Part shown: piece after piece, positions 7,248-16,027 of the stretch
How the letters are laid out: the number at the start of each line of letters is the position of its first letter
Numbering within the stretch: the stretch's first letter is position 1
From: JAJRXR01 sp041402005
Lineage (GTDB): Bacteria > Planctomycetota > Phycisphaerae > Phycisphaerales > UBA1924
Length of the DNA stretch: 64,000 bases
Assembly: GCA_041402005.1 (NCBI GenBank)
Contig: JAWKTB010000001.1
Location: 1 to 64,000, forward strand
Direction: 5' to 3'
The notes under the pieces: generated by a model
Databases searched by the model: none
Told to the model about the DNA's origin: nothing
What the model saw: only the letters and a program-made list of their open reading frames with translations
Position numbers and translations under genes: made by a program

Positions 7248-9521
7248 TCACGAGGGGTTGCGGACGAGGACGCGCTTGCCGTCGATCAGCAGGTACACGT
7301 CCCCCCGCTGGGCGATCAGGCCCTGCCTGTTCTCGACCGCGAGGCGGTCGGCGAGCGCGAAGTACGCCTCCGAGGCGAACTCGATCGTCTCCTCCGGCGC
7401 CTCCGCCTCCTTCTCCAGAAGACGCGCGTCCACCCACCGACCCTGGCGGCGCAGCAGCGTCCGGTCCGCCACGTTCTGCACCGTCGTGATCTCCACTTCG
7501 TTCATGTCCTTGTCGTAGTACTTCTGTCGCGTCGCGGCCTGCTTCGACGCGGCGTACGTGTTCGAGTTCAACGACTGGTTCACGCCGCCCGCGCCCGAGC
7601 GGTCCTCGACCGCACGCTCGCGCAGCGTCTCGCCCGCCTCGTCGCGGGCCGCGTCGAAGCGATCACCGGCCAGCCCGCCGGCCCGGGCGAACTCGCCCTC
7701 CTCCGCCGCCAGGAACGCGGTGTACTCGGTCAGGATCCCGTACTCGAGCGAGAGCCTGACGATCTCGTCCACGAGTTCGCCCTTGGTCGCGCTCGCGTCG
7801 CCCGACAAGCGGATCTGCTCGATGAGCGACCCGATCTTCCGCTGCGCCCACAGGCGGGGCACGAAGCTGTTGCGCGTGGACGCCTCCGCCGGGTCGAGCA
7901 CGACCGCCGAGTCCAGCAGAGCCTCGTGCTCCGCGCCCTTCGTGAGCATCAGCTCGAACGGCTCGTCCGTCGTGTATTGCCCGAGCACGACGAGCTGCTC
8001 GCCCGCGAACAGGTCGGGCAGCTCGCCCGGCATCAGGTCCTGGATCATCATCGCGTACAGCCCGCGCCGCGACGGATGGGGCCCAGCCGTCAGCGTCGGC
8101 TCGACCAGGATCGGCCCCGCCAGCTTGCGGAAGACCTGGCCAACCTTCGCCTCGACGTCCTCATCGGGCAGGACGAACGTGCTCGCGGCCCGCGACTTCT
8201 GGGCAAGCGCGCTCAGCAGCGGCGCGTTCACGTCGTACCCCACGCCAAACGTGAACACTCGGCGCCTGTGCGTGTTCGCCGCCTCGGCTGCCTCGCGGAT
8301 CTCCTTCTCCCCCGTCACCCCGATCGTCGGCAGCCCGTCGGTCAGGAAAAGCACCAGGGGGAGCGTCCCTGGCGCCGGCTCCGGGCGCAGGGCCTCGAGC
8401 AGCGCGTCATGGATGTTCGTCCCCCCGACCGCCTTGATCTGCCCGATCGCCAGGCGGGCCTGCTCGATCGTCTTGCTGTTCTTCTCGGCGGGCTTGTCGA
8501 AGAACCGGTCGATCGTGTCCGAGTACGTGATGATGTTGAACCGCTCGCCGTCGTCGAGCGCCTCGATGATCTGCAGCGCCGCGGCCTTCGCCTGCTCGAT
8601 CTTCTCGCCGCGCATCGACCCCGAGCGGTCGATCACAACCGTCACCTCCCTGGGCATCGGGTTCGTCGGCGCCGACGCCGCGCTCGATCCCGCGACCAGC
8701 ATGAAGTACCCCCCCTTGCCGCCCCCGACCCGCGGGTCCGGGTACGCGATGACGCTGACGGGCAGCGAGCCCTTCTGCGCCAGGATGTAGCTCATGCGGA
8801 ACGACCCGGGCTCGCGCATCGAGCCGGGCGTCGCCGTCACCTCGAACTTGGACGAGCCCAGGGGCTTGACGCCGATCGCGTGGCTCGGCGAGAACACCGC
8901 CACCGGCGCCCCGTTCGACCCATCGCCCCCAACCCGCGCCTTGACGCTCCACGCGACGCCCGAATCTTCCAGCGACTCAGATCGCGGCAGCACGTAGTCC
9001 ACGCGCTCCCCGTCGCCACTCAGCACCTGCTCGTACGCGACGCGGAACGTCTGCGTCCCGCCCGGCGCCACCGGGAACACGCTCGAGCGGATCAGCCCCG
9101 TGCCCGCGAACTCGAGCAGGCCCGGGTCGATCATCCGCCGCACGATGTCGTTGTAGATCCGCCTCGCCTCGTCGCGGGGCAGGAGCCTCGCCGTCGGCTC
9201 GTCGCCGAGCCCGTCCAGGCTGAACGTGCGGATCGCCGACCCGTCGGGGACGGGGATCACCAGCTCCGCCTGCACCTGGCGCTGGCCCGGGTTCGAGAGC
9301 GTGATCGCCAGCGTCGTCGTCGCAACGCGCCCCACGATGTCGATCTCGGCCTCGACGCGGTCGATCTGCGCGCCCAGGTGATTCCACGGCGGGCGCACGT
9401 GCCGCTGAGGCATCAACACCTGCACCTCGTCCTGCGCCGCCGCCGGCACGACGCCCGCGCCCAGTGTCATCACCACCGCCCCGACCGCAACGATCCACGA
9501 CATCATCTTCTGGCGACGCAT
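7248..9521 (-). CDS. VIT and VWA domain protein, secreted
   Basis: This 757-residue protein starts with a signal peptide (MRRQKMMSW..., cleaved near PAAAQ, about residue 30). A VIT domain (about 45-165) includes segments such as LVIPVPDGSAIR and ARRIYNDIVRR. A VWA domain (about 295-470) has the site DRSGSM and a later LFLTDGLPT strand. The C-terminal 250 residues form the region often found after VWA in inter-alpha-trypsin-inhibitor-like bacterial proteins. Relatives include the marine 'sortase target' VIT-VWA group, but I see no sortase signal. ATG 9521 has AAGGAGA 5 nt upstream. The 190 nt before it, up to the MFS gene, hold no clear promoter. Confidence 0.85.
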   Translation of the reverse strand: MRRQKMMSWIVAVGAVVMTLGAGVVPAAAQDEVQVLMPQRHVRPPWNHLGAQIDRVEAEIDIVGRVATTTLAITLSNPGQRQVQAELVIPVPDGSAIRTFSLDGLGDEPTARLLPRDEARRIYNDIVRRMIDPGLLEFAGTGLIRSSVFPVAPGGTQTFRVAYEQVLSGDGERVDYVLPRSESLEDSGVAWSVKARVGGDGSNGAPVAVFSPSHAIGVKPLGSSKFEVTATPGSMREPGSFRMSYILAQKGSLPVSVIAYPDPRVGGGKGGYFMLVAGSSAASAPTNPMPREVTVVIDRSGSMRGEKIEQAKAAALQIIEALDDGERFNIITYSDTIDRFFDKPAEKNSKTIEQARLAIGQIKAVGGTNIHDALLEALRPEPAPGTLPLVLFLTDGLPTIGVTGEKEIREAAEAANTHRRRVFTFGVGYDVNAPLLSALAQKSRAASTFVLPDEDVEAKVGQVFRKLAGPILVEPTLTAGPHPSRRGLYAMMIQDLMPGELPDLFAGEQLVVLGQYTTDEPFELMLTKGAEHEALLDSAVVLDPAEASTRNSFVPRLWAQRKIGSLIEQIRLSGDASATKGELVDEIVRLSLEYGILTEYTAFLAAEEGEFARAGGLAGDRFDAARDEAGETLRERAVEDRSGAGGVNQSLNSNTYAASKQAATRQKYYDKDMNEVEITTVQNVADRTLLRRQGRWVDARLLEKEAEAPEETIEFASEAYFALADRLAVENRQGLIAQRGDVYLLIDGKRVLVRNPS

Positions 9522-9714
9522 GGCGTTCTCCTTCGGCGCCGCCATCGATGGCGACGCGTGGCTCGACCCGCTCACGCTGATATGTACCGTCCTCATCGGC
9601 GCGCAGCCGTCACGCCAATGTCACGGCCAACGCACGCCGCGCCCTTTGTCACCGCTATGTCACGATGAGCCAGATCCCAGACGCGAGCGGAAGCTCGCGA
9701 TCGGCAGCGGTGGC

Positions 9715-11105
9715 TTACCCCGCACTCCGCACGATCAACCGGTGCGGCAGGAACAGCGCGATCACCCCCGCGATCAGCAGCGCCCCAGACGCGACATAAA
9801 ACCCCGCTTCCAGCCCCCACCCCGTGTGCAGTGCGTCCCCCTCGCCCGAGCCGAGCATCTCGACCAAGCCCCGCATCCCTGGCATGTCCTGCACCCCCGC
9901 GTGCACGACCTTCGCGATCTGGGGCCCGACGAACGCCACCGCCCACGCTCCCCCGAGCATCACCCCGACGCCAGGCTCGTCCGATGCGGGAGCAGCCGCT
10001 GCGCCAGCGACACGCTCACCGGCACCACGCCCCCGAACCCGACCCCCGTCAGCACCGCGAGCGTGAGCACCACCGGCACGACCGCCCCCGTGGGGAGCCC
10101 CCCCGCCAGGGGGATCAGCGCGATCGCCCCGGCGCCGACGAGCGGCGCGACCACGAACACCAGCTTCTCGAACCGGGGCGCCAGCAGGAACCCGAGCGTG
10201 ATCCCCCCGATCCCCATGCCCACCGGCATCATGCCCTGCAGGGGGCCGTTCAGCTCCGACGCCCGCAGGCCCGCCGTCCGCGTCAGCTCGTCGAGATCAC
10301 GCACGTCCAGCGTGTGCGCCTGCGCCCACTGCGCGAACAGGTACACCAGCGCCATGTTCACGCTGAAGCGCATCACGTTGCCCGCGTACAGCAGCCCGAC
10401 CGCCCACCAGCGCTCCCGGCGCTCCCTCGCCGTCAATCGCCCGTGCGTCTCGTGCGCGTCGTGGTGGCGGTGGGGGACCGGATGAATCGCCATCGCCAGC
10501 ACCACCACCGCGACCAGCCCCGGGATCATCAGCCACGTCAGCGAGGCCAGGCCATGGTCGATGCCACGTGGCCCGCCCTCCCCGGCCATCGCATTCACGA
10601 TCCGGGGCACGAACACGTTCCCGCTCACGCCCCCGACCATTCCCGCCAAAAAGAAGACCGCGACGCCCAGCGACCGCTTCGCCCCCGACAAGTGCCCGAC
10701 CGCCGCCGCCGCGGGCGGGTGGAACGCCCCGATCCCCGCCGCCCCCGTCCCGTGCAGGAGCAGCAGCACCTCGAAGCTCCGCGCCCGCCCGATCAGGCTG
10801 ACGCACACCACCGCGACCGCGAGCCCGATCGTCCCCAGCGCCCGTGTGTCCAGCTTGTCGCTCGCCCACGCGGTCAGGGGCTGGATCAGCCCGCTCGTGA
10901 CCGAGCCGACACCCAGCAGCAGCGCCACCTGGCTCGTCGTCAGGTCGAGTCGGGCGGTGAGAAGCGGGATGAGCGAGATCGTGACGGCGGAGAAGAAGTC
11001 GGTGACGCTGTGCGCGCCGACGGTGACGCCCGCGCGGGCGCGCGCGCCGCCGAGCGCCGGGATCGCGGGCGCCGCCTCGAACTGCTCGGCCGGCAGCGTG
11101 CTCAT
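9715..11105 (-). pseudogene. MFS transporter (fosmidomycin-resistance-like) with a frameshift
   Basis: The reading frame from ATG 11105 encodes a 12-helix MFS permease resembling Fsr. Features are the VTVGAHSVTDFFSA start, the helix 4-5 region GTGAAGIGAFHPPAAA and a His-rich central loop (HRHHDAHETHG). It ends at TGA 9962-9960 after LASG. The next frame continues without a gap (VMLGGAWAVAFVGP...) for about 80 residues to TAA at 9715, giving the usual last two or so membrane helices. Adding one G to the GGGG run at 9963-9966 would join the two. It could be a real null mutation, a sequencing error in a homopolymer, or a stop-start (TGATG) coupled split gene. The gene lies 38 nt downstream of gamma-glutamyltransferase. 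Confidence 0.68.
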
Positions 11106-11143
11106 GGAGCCAAATCTAGGAGGCCAGTCGGCGTCGAGACGCC

Positions 11144-12880
11144 TTAGCGCCCCGCCGGTCGCCCGCCCTTCCTCGGGTCGGAGGCCGCCTCCCACCCGCC
11201 CCCGCCCCGGGCCCGACGGATCAACTGCACGTTCCCGACCGCGTCCCGCATGCGGAGCTCGTGTCCCAGCGCCTCCATCGCGCTGGCCCGTTCAGGTGAT
11301 AACGCTCCCTCTTCGTACCAGAGCACGTCGGGCGCCCACTGGTGGTGGACCCGCCTGGCCGCCACCGCCTCGCCGGCGCCGTCGCCCTGCATCGCCCGCA
11401 TCAGCGCCTGCATCGTCCCGGAGATAATCCTTGGTCCGCCCGACGCCCCCGCGACCGCGAACACCCCCCGGTGGTCGAGCACGATCGTCGGCGACATGCT
11501 CGACAGCGGGCGCTTCCCGGGCGCCGGCAGGTTCCGCTCGCTCTGGGTCAGCCCGAACGCGTTGGGCTCGCCCCGCCTGGTCAGGAAGTCGTCCATCTGG
11601 TCGTTGAGCACGAACCCGAACTCGGGCACCGCGACCAGCGACCCGAACTCCAGATTGATCGTCTCGGTGCAGGCGACGGCGTTGCCCCACTTGTCCACGA
11701 CGCTCAGGTGGCTCGTCCCGCTGTCGTCGGGCGGGGGGGCCCGCGTGCCGTAGCTGTCCATCTCGCTGGTCGCGTCCCGGCGCACACGCGCCGCCAATGT
11801 GCGCACATAATCCGCGGACAGCAGGCGGTCCACCGGCACGTCCACGAACGCCGGGTCCCCGAACCACTCGGCCCGGTCGGCGAAGGCGTGCTTCATCGAC
11901 TCGACCATGAGGTGCAACCGCTCGGGCGAGTTGTCGCGAACGCGCGGATCCACGCCGAGGGCCTGCATCAGGCGCATCGCCTCGAGCATGGTCACCCCGC
12001 CCGATGAGGGCGGGGGCATGGCCAGGACCTCGTACCCCGCGACATCGGCGCGCAAAGGCTGTCCCTGCTCCACGTGGAACTTCTCCAGGTCCTCGTGGCG
12101 CATCACGCCCCCGGCGTCGCCGACGGCCCGGACGATCGCCTCCCCGATCTCACCCTTGTAGAACGCGTCGGCGCCCTCGCGCGCGAGCAGCTCGAGCGCC
12201 CTGGCCTGCTCGGGGAGTCGGATCCGGTCGCCGACCTTGACCTCGCCCTTCTTGAGGAAGCGCTCCCAGACGAAGGCGTACCGGTGGCGCCAGTCGGGGT
12301 TCTCCTCGAACCTCTTGGTCAGGGAGCGCGCCATGTCGGCGTAGTGCTCGTCGACCTCGAAGCCGCCCCTCGCCGCGGCGATCGCGGGAGCGAGCACCGC
12401 CTCGCGGCTCAGGCGCCCGTACCTCGCGTGCGCGCGCAGCAGGCCCGCGACCGTGCCCGGAACGCCCACCGCGGCCCCGCCGTAGCGCGAGTGCAGGTTG
12501 TCGTCGAAATGCTCGAAGTAGTCGGGCGTGATGTCACCGGGCGCCATCTCGCGGTAGTTGATCGCGACGTCGACGGGGTCTCGATCAGTCCCGCCGGCGA
12601 GGTGGATGACCATGAACCCGCCCCCGCCGATGCCGCACGAGTAGGGGCGGACGACCGAGAGGGTGAAGCTGGTCGCGACGGCGGCATCGACGGCGTTGCC
12701 CCCCTGGGCGAGGATCTTGGCGCCGGCGGCGGAGGCGATCGGATGGTCGGCGGCGACCGCTTCCTTCTCGTAGAGGGCGCTGTACCCGTGGGCCGCGCCC
12801 CGCTCGGGGGTGGTGTGGCACGCGGGCAGCGCAAGAGCCGCCAGGGCGAGAACAGCGACGACGAATCGGGGTGTGCGCAT
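11144..12880 (-). CDS. ggt: Gamma-glutamyltransferase (lipoprotein)
   Basis: This 578-residue enzyme hydrolyses or transfers the gamma-glutamyl group of glutathione-like compounds outside the cytoplasmic membrane. It is an N-terminal nucleophile hydrolase that cleaves itself. The expected catalytic Thr follows DDSG in GTSHLSVVD. Other family marks are AVDAAVATSFTLSVVRP and the GIGGGGFMVIH glycine loop near the N-terminus. The signal sequence ends in a lipobox (LPAC), so the protein is probably lipid-anchored. ATG 12880 begins a normal lipoprotein signal. The gene follows a glutamate-cysteine-ligase-like gene on the same strand (104 nt apart), suggesting shared gamma-glutamyl metabolism. Confidence 0.9.
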   Translation of the reverse strand: MRTPRFVVAVLALAALALPACHTTPERGAAHGYSALYEKEAVAADHPIASAAGAKILAQGGNAVDAAVATSFTLSVVRPYSCGIGGGGFMVIHLAGGTDRDPVDVAINYREMAPGDITPDYFEHFDDNLHSRYGGAAVGVPGTVAGLLRAHARYGRLSREAVLAPAIAAARGGFEVDEHYADMARSLTKRFEENPDWRHRYAFVWERFLKKGEVKVGDRIRLPEQARALELLAREGADAFYKGEIGEAIVRAVGDAGGVMRHEDLEKFHVEQGQPLRADVAGYEVLAMPPPSSGGVTMLEAMRLMQALGVDPRVRDNSPERLHLMVESMKHAFADRAEWFGDPAFVDVPVDRLLSADYVRTLAARVRRDATSEMDSYGTRAPPPDDSGTSHLSVVDKWGNAVACTETINLEFGSLVAVPEFGFVLNDQMDDFLTRRGEPNAFGLTQSERNLPAPGKRPLSSMSPTIVLDHRGVFAVAGASGGPRIISGTMQALMRAMQGDGAGEAVAARRVHHQWAPDVLWYEEGALSPERASAMEALGHELRMRDAVGNVQLIRRARGGGGWEAASDPRKGGRPAGR

Positions 12881-12984
12881 GCGGGCAGGGTACGAGCTTG
12901 CCCCGGGAACTGGGAGTCTTTTTGCGACGTGGGTCGCGACAGGGCACGCCAACCCTGCCCATCTTGACAGGGGGGCGACCGGGG

Positions 12985-14940
12985 TCAGACGGAGGCGCCG
13001 CCCTCGGCGTCGGCGCCCTGCTGGGCGCGCAGCTCGCGCTCCAGCAGCTTGCCCGCGATCCGCATGTAGTCGTGCTCAGTGACGATCCCAACGAGCTTGC
13101 GCGTGGCGTTGGCCACGACGGGCAGGCAGGAGACGCCGTGCTCGCGCATGAGCTCGATCGCGTCCAGGGTCGAGGTCTCGGGGGTGACGCAGACGGGGTC
13201 GCGGCGCATGACGTCGCCAACGGAGACGGTGTGCTCGCCCTCCTTGCGCTTGGGATCGACGAGCTGGCGGAGCAGCTCGCGGTAGGAGAGCATGCCGACG
13301 AGGTTGTGCTCGGCGTCCTCGACCGGGACGTGGCGGACGCGCTCCCAGTCCATGATGGACGCGGCCAGGTCGATCAGCTCGTCGTCCTGGACGGTCAGGA
13401 CGTCGGTGACCATGTACTGCCCGACGCGCTGGTAGTTGCGCTCCCAGGCGCCCGCCTCCTCCAGGGTCGCGGGGTCCCAGGTGTGAACGGGCTCGCCCGA
13501 GGCCTGGCGGGCGGCGGTGGCGGCGGTCAGCGCGCCCAGGCGCTCCGCCCGCGTGCCCTGCCCCTGCATCTTCGCGACCGAGGCGAGCATCCAGCGCGCC
13601 CCCGTCCGGTTCGTCTCGACGCGCCGGTCGATGATCTCGAGCAACTCGTCCGAGTCCTTCTCATCAATGCCGGCGGAGGCGAGCCCCTCGCGCGCCAGGG
13701 GGAGCAGCACCGAGCGGACCAGGTCGGGCGCGGGCATCGTGCGCTCGTCGAGCCAGGTGAGCTGGGACTCGAGGCCAGAGCGGGCGGCGATGACGAAGTT
13801 GTTCGCGGCGTCCTCGAAGGCGAGGCGCTCGGTCAGATCCGGGAAGGCGGCGGGCAGGGCGGTCATCAGCCCGAACCAGAGGGCCGCGTTGGCCATCTCG
13901 TCGATCACGCTCGGGCCCGAGGCGAGGTAGCGGTTCTCAATGCGCAGGTGGGGCTTGCCGTCCGTGATGCCGTAGCACGGGCGGTTCCAGCGGTAGACCG
14001 TCGAGTTGTGCGTGCATAGGGCGGTGAGCTTGGGGATGCGTCCCTGGTCGAGGGCGTCGAGCGGGGCCTCGTCGGTCTCGGCGCCGAACATCACGCGGAA
14101 GCGGGCCACGTCGTCCTTGAACAGCTCGAGGACGGAGTCCTTGCACCAGCGCTCGCCGAAGCGGACGCGGGCGAGTAGGTCACGCTCGTGGGGGCTCGAC
14201 TCTGGGCGTGTGTCGACGGCCTGCTGGAAGATGGCGATGCGGGTCTCGCGCCAGAGGCGCTTGCCGAAGAGGACGGGGGAGTTGACGCAGGCGGCGAGGA
14301 CGGGCCCGGCGAGTGCCTGGGCGGTGTTGAAGGCGAGGGGGAACTCTTTGGGCGTGACCTGGTAGTGCAGCTGGAAGCTGGTGTTGAGCGCCTCGAGCAT
14401 GACCGAGTCGTGCTGGATGGTCAGCTCGTCGATGCCCTTGATGCGCAGCTCGTAGTGCCCGCCACGAAGCTCGCGGATCATCTCGTCGAGCGCGTAGTAC
14501 CGGGGCTTGGGGACGATGTTTTCGCGGCACAGGTCGGAGAGCTGCAGCGTCGGGAGGATGCCGATGAGGAGGGGATGGGCGCCCGAGGCGCTGGCGGCAA
14601 TCCCGACGATGCCCAGCAGCTCGCCGATCTGGGCGCGCATCTTGGAGAGGCAGTCGCCCTTGAAGACGATGGGGTCGCAGTTGAACTCGACGTTGAACGT
14701 GCCCAGCTCGTGCGTGACGCGCTTGTCGGAGATCCGGGCCAGGACGTCGACCGCGACGGGGGCGGGCTGCCAGTGGTCGTCGACGAGGACGAGCTCCTGC
14801 TCGGCGCCGACGCGTCGCACGTCCGTCTCGAACAGACCCTCCGCGATCATGCGCTCGAGCGCCTTCACGTCGGCGAGCAGGCGCTGCATGAAGACGCGGC
14901 GTTGCTCGCCGGTGACTTGCTGGACCTCTTGAGTGCCCAT
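12985..14940 (-). CDS. Glutamate-cysteine ligase-like (GCS2) enzyme fused to a CBS domain pair
   Basis: This 651-residue protein joins two parts. Residues from about 30 to 430 match the ATP-dependent carboxylate-amine ligase family of glutamate-cysteine ligase type 2. Marks are the VGAEQELVLVDD metal-binding start, the HELGTFNVEFNCDP stretch and the RIENRYLASGPS segment. The C-terminal part (about 505-640) carries two CBS motifs, which usually bind adenine nucleotides and regulate the attached enzyme; the second ends in LVGIVTEHDYMR. I chose ATG 14940; an in-frame upstream extension is Ala/Gly/Pro-rich. No strong SD is present. The neighbour is ggt. The substrate pair is not certain: this family also makes other gamma-glutamyl amides. 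Confidence 0.78.
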   Translation of the reverse strand: MGTQEVQQVTGEQRRVFMQRLLADVKALERMIAEGLFETDVRRVGAEQELVLVDDHWQPAPVAVDVLARISDKRVTHELGTFNVEFNCDPIVFKGDCLSKMRAQIGELLGIVGIAASASGAHPLLIGILPTLQLSDLCRENIVPKPRYYALDEMIRELRGGHYELRIKGIDELTIQHDSVMLEALNTSFQLHYQVTPKEFPLAFNTAQALAGPVLAACVNSPVLFGKRLWRETRIAIFQQAVDTRPESSPHERDLLARVRFGERWCKDSVLELFKDDVARFRVMFGAETDEAPLDALDQGRIPKLTALCTHNSTVYRWNRPCYGITDGKPHLRIENRYLASGPSVIDEMANAALWFGLMTALPAAFPDLTERLAFEDAANNFVIAARSGLESQLTWLDERTMPAPDLVRSVLLPLAREGLASAGIDEKDSDELLEIIDRRVETNRTGARWMLASVAKMQGQGTRAERLGALTAATAARQASGEPVHTWDPATLEEAGAWERNYQRVGQYMVTDVLTVQDDELIDLAASIMDWERVRHVPVEDAEHNLVGMLSYRELLRQLVDPKRKEGEHTVSVGDVMRRDPVCVTPETSTLDAIELMREHGVSCLPVVANATRKLVGIVTEHDYMRIAGKLLERELRAQQGADAEGGASV

Positions 14941-15080
14941 GCGCGGTCCGATCCCCCGGGCGGCGGGCCCGGCGTTGGACCCCACCCCGGGATTGTCCGG
15001 GGCGAGGGCGACCGCCGCAAGCGCCTGTGGCGAGAGCATCTACACGCGGGCCACCCGCCGATGGTCGCATCCCGCCCTCG

Positions 15081-15125
15081 TTGACCCGCCCGGAAAAGGG
15101 GCAATGATTGAGAACGAATCTCAAC
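15081..15125 (+). promoter_or_regulatory. Heme oxygenase promoter with Fur-like operator
   Basis: TTGACC (15081-15086) and AATGAT (15103-15108), 16 nt apart, make a plausible promoter. The palindrome TTGAGA-N5-TCTCAA (15108-15124) overlaps the -10 box and the predicted transcription start. Read as a 7-1-7 Fur-type site it is TGAGAAC-G-AATCTCA, with five of seven positions symmetric. Repression of a heme oxygenase by Fur under iron sufficiency is common. A closely related site lies at 41,976-41,990. Confidence 0.55.
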
Positions 15126-15167
15126 GACCGGGCGCCCAGAGGCGCCCCCAGGCCCCCTGGAGAGCCC

Positions 15168-15812
15168 ATGACGACCGGCGCCACGACCGACGAGCGTCCC
15201 CTGACCCAGCGTCTGCGGGAGGACAACGCGGACCTGCACGCGCAGGCCGAGCACGACGCGCTGCCCCAGGCGATGGTCAAGGGGGAGATCGCGCGCGACG
15301 CGTACGTCGAGCTGCTGGGCCAGCTCTGGGTCGTGAACAAGGCGCTCGACGAGGCGATCGAGGCGGTCCGGGGCTCGACGCCGGCGGTCCGCGACCTCGT
15401 CAAGGACCACCAGCTCCAGGAGGCGAACCTGCGGGCGGACCTGGCGCACTACGGCGTGGACCCCGCCTCGATCGAGGTGACGCCGGCGGCGCGGGCGTTC
15501 CTCGACGACGTCGAGCGCTCACGCGAGGGCGAGCCCCTGCGACTGCTCGGGCTGCACTACGTCCGCGAGGGCGCGAACAACGGCAACAAGTTCATCGCGA
15601 TGAAGCTCCGTAAGACCTGGGGCGTCGAGGGCGCCGACGGCTTCCGCCACCTGGACCCCTACGGCAACGAGCAGCGCCCCCTCTGGGAGGCGTGGAAGGC
15701 GGAGCTGGCGGGGTATGAGTTCACTGAGGCGGAGAAGGCGACGATCCTCGCGGGCGCCCGCTCGATGTTCGAGCACATCATGGCGGTGAACCGGTCGGTG
15801 ACGCTCGACTGA
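15168..15812 (+). CDS. Heme oxygenase family protein (biliverdin-producing)
   Basis: This 214-residue, mainly helical cytoplasmic protein should open haem to biliverdin with release of iron and CO. The expected proximal haem-ligand His lies in the N-terminal segment DLHAQAEHDAL. The distal-helix glycines may correspond to LRLLGLHYVREGANNG. Length agrees with bacterial heme oxygenases (about 200-230). ATG 15168 follows GGAGAG; upstream in-frame sequence is Arg/Pro-rich. The Fur-like operator just upstream fits an iron-scavenging role. No haem uptake genes are adjacent. A thiaminase-like or other helical-bundle protein of the same fold is the alternative. Confidence 0.75.
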   Translation: MTTGATTDERPLTQRLREDNADLHAQAEHDALPQAMVKGEIARDAYVELLGQLWVVNKALDEAIEAVRGSTPAVRDLVKDHQLQEANLRADLAHYGVDPASIEVTPAARAFLDDVERSREGEPLRLLGLHYVREGANNGNKFIAMKLRKTWGVEGADGFRHLDPYGNEQRPLWEAWKAELAGYEFTEAEKATILAGARSMFEHIMAVNRSVTLD

Positions 15813-15869
15813 GCGCGTCCGGGAAACCGGGCGCCACACGGACGACGTGCAAATCGAGGACGTGTTGAG

Positions 15870-16027
15870 TGGTCAGGTGGTGGACGGGTGTGACTCACCC
15901 CCTCTGGTCCGGCGCTTCGCTTGGACCGGTCTCCCCCGCTGGGAGCGGGGGAGAGGCAAGGCCAGGCGACTCCCTGCGATCGTCGTGGGCGTGGACGATC
16001 TTCTCCTAGTGCCTATTGCCTATTGCC
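15870..16027 (-). repeat. Composite dispersed repeat, copy B (inverted)
   Basis: This is the reverse complement of the element at 548-751. The 36-bp block (15,892-15,927), the 11-bp hairpin stem (15,930-15,954, loop GGG) and the 21-bp block (15,980-16,000) are identical to copy A. The stretch between hairpin and 21-bp block differs. Only three 7-bp GGCAATA/GGCACTA units remain (16,007-16,027), and the CCACTCA end is degenerate. The element lies between convergent genes. Its 7-bp units encode the last residues and stop codon of the symporter gene. Both copies show recent relatedness rather than chance similarity. Confidence 0.85.

Noticed and set aside
9522..9714. Repeated ATGTCACG words as a regulatory array
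   Set aside because: Only two imperfect copies; no spacing or symmetry to support an operator.
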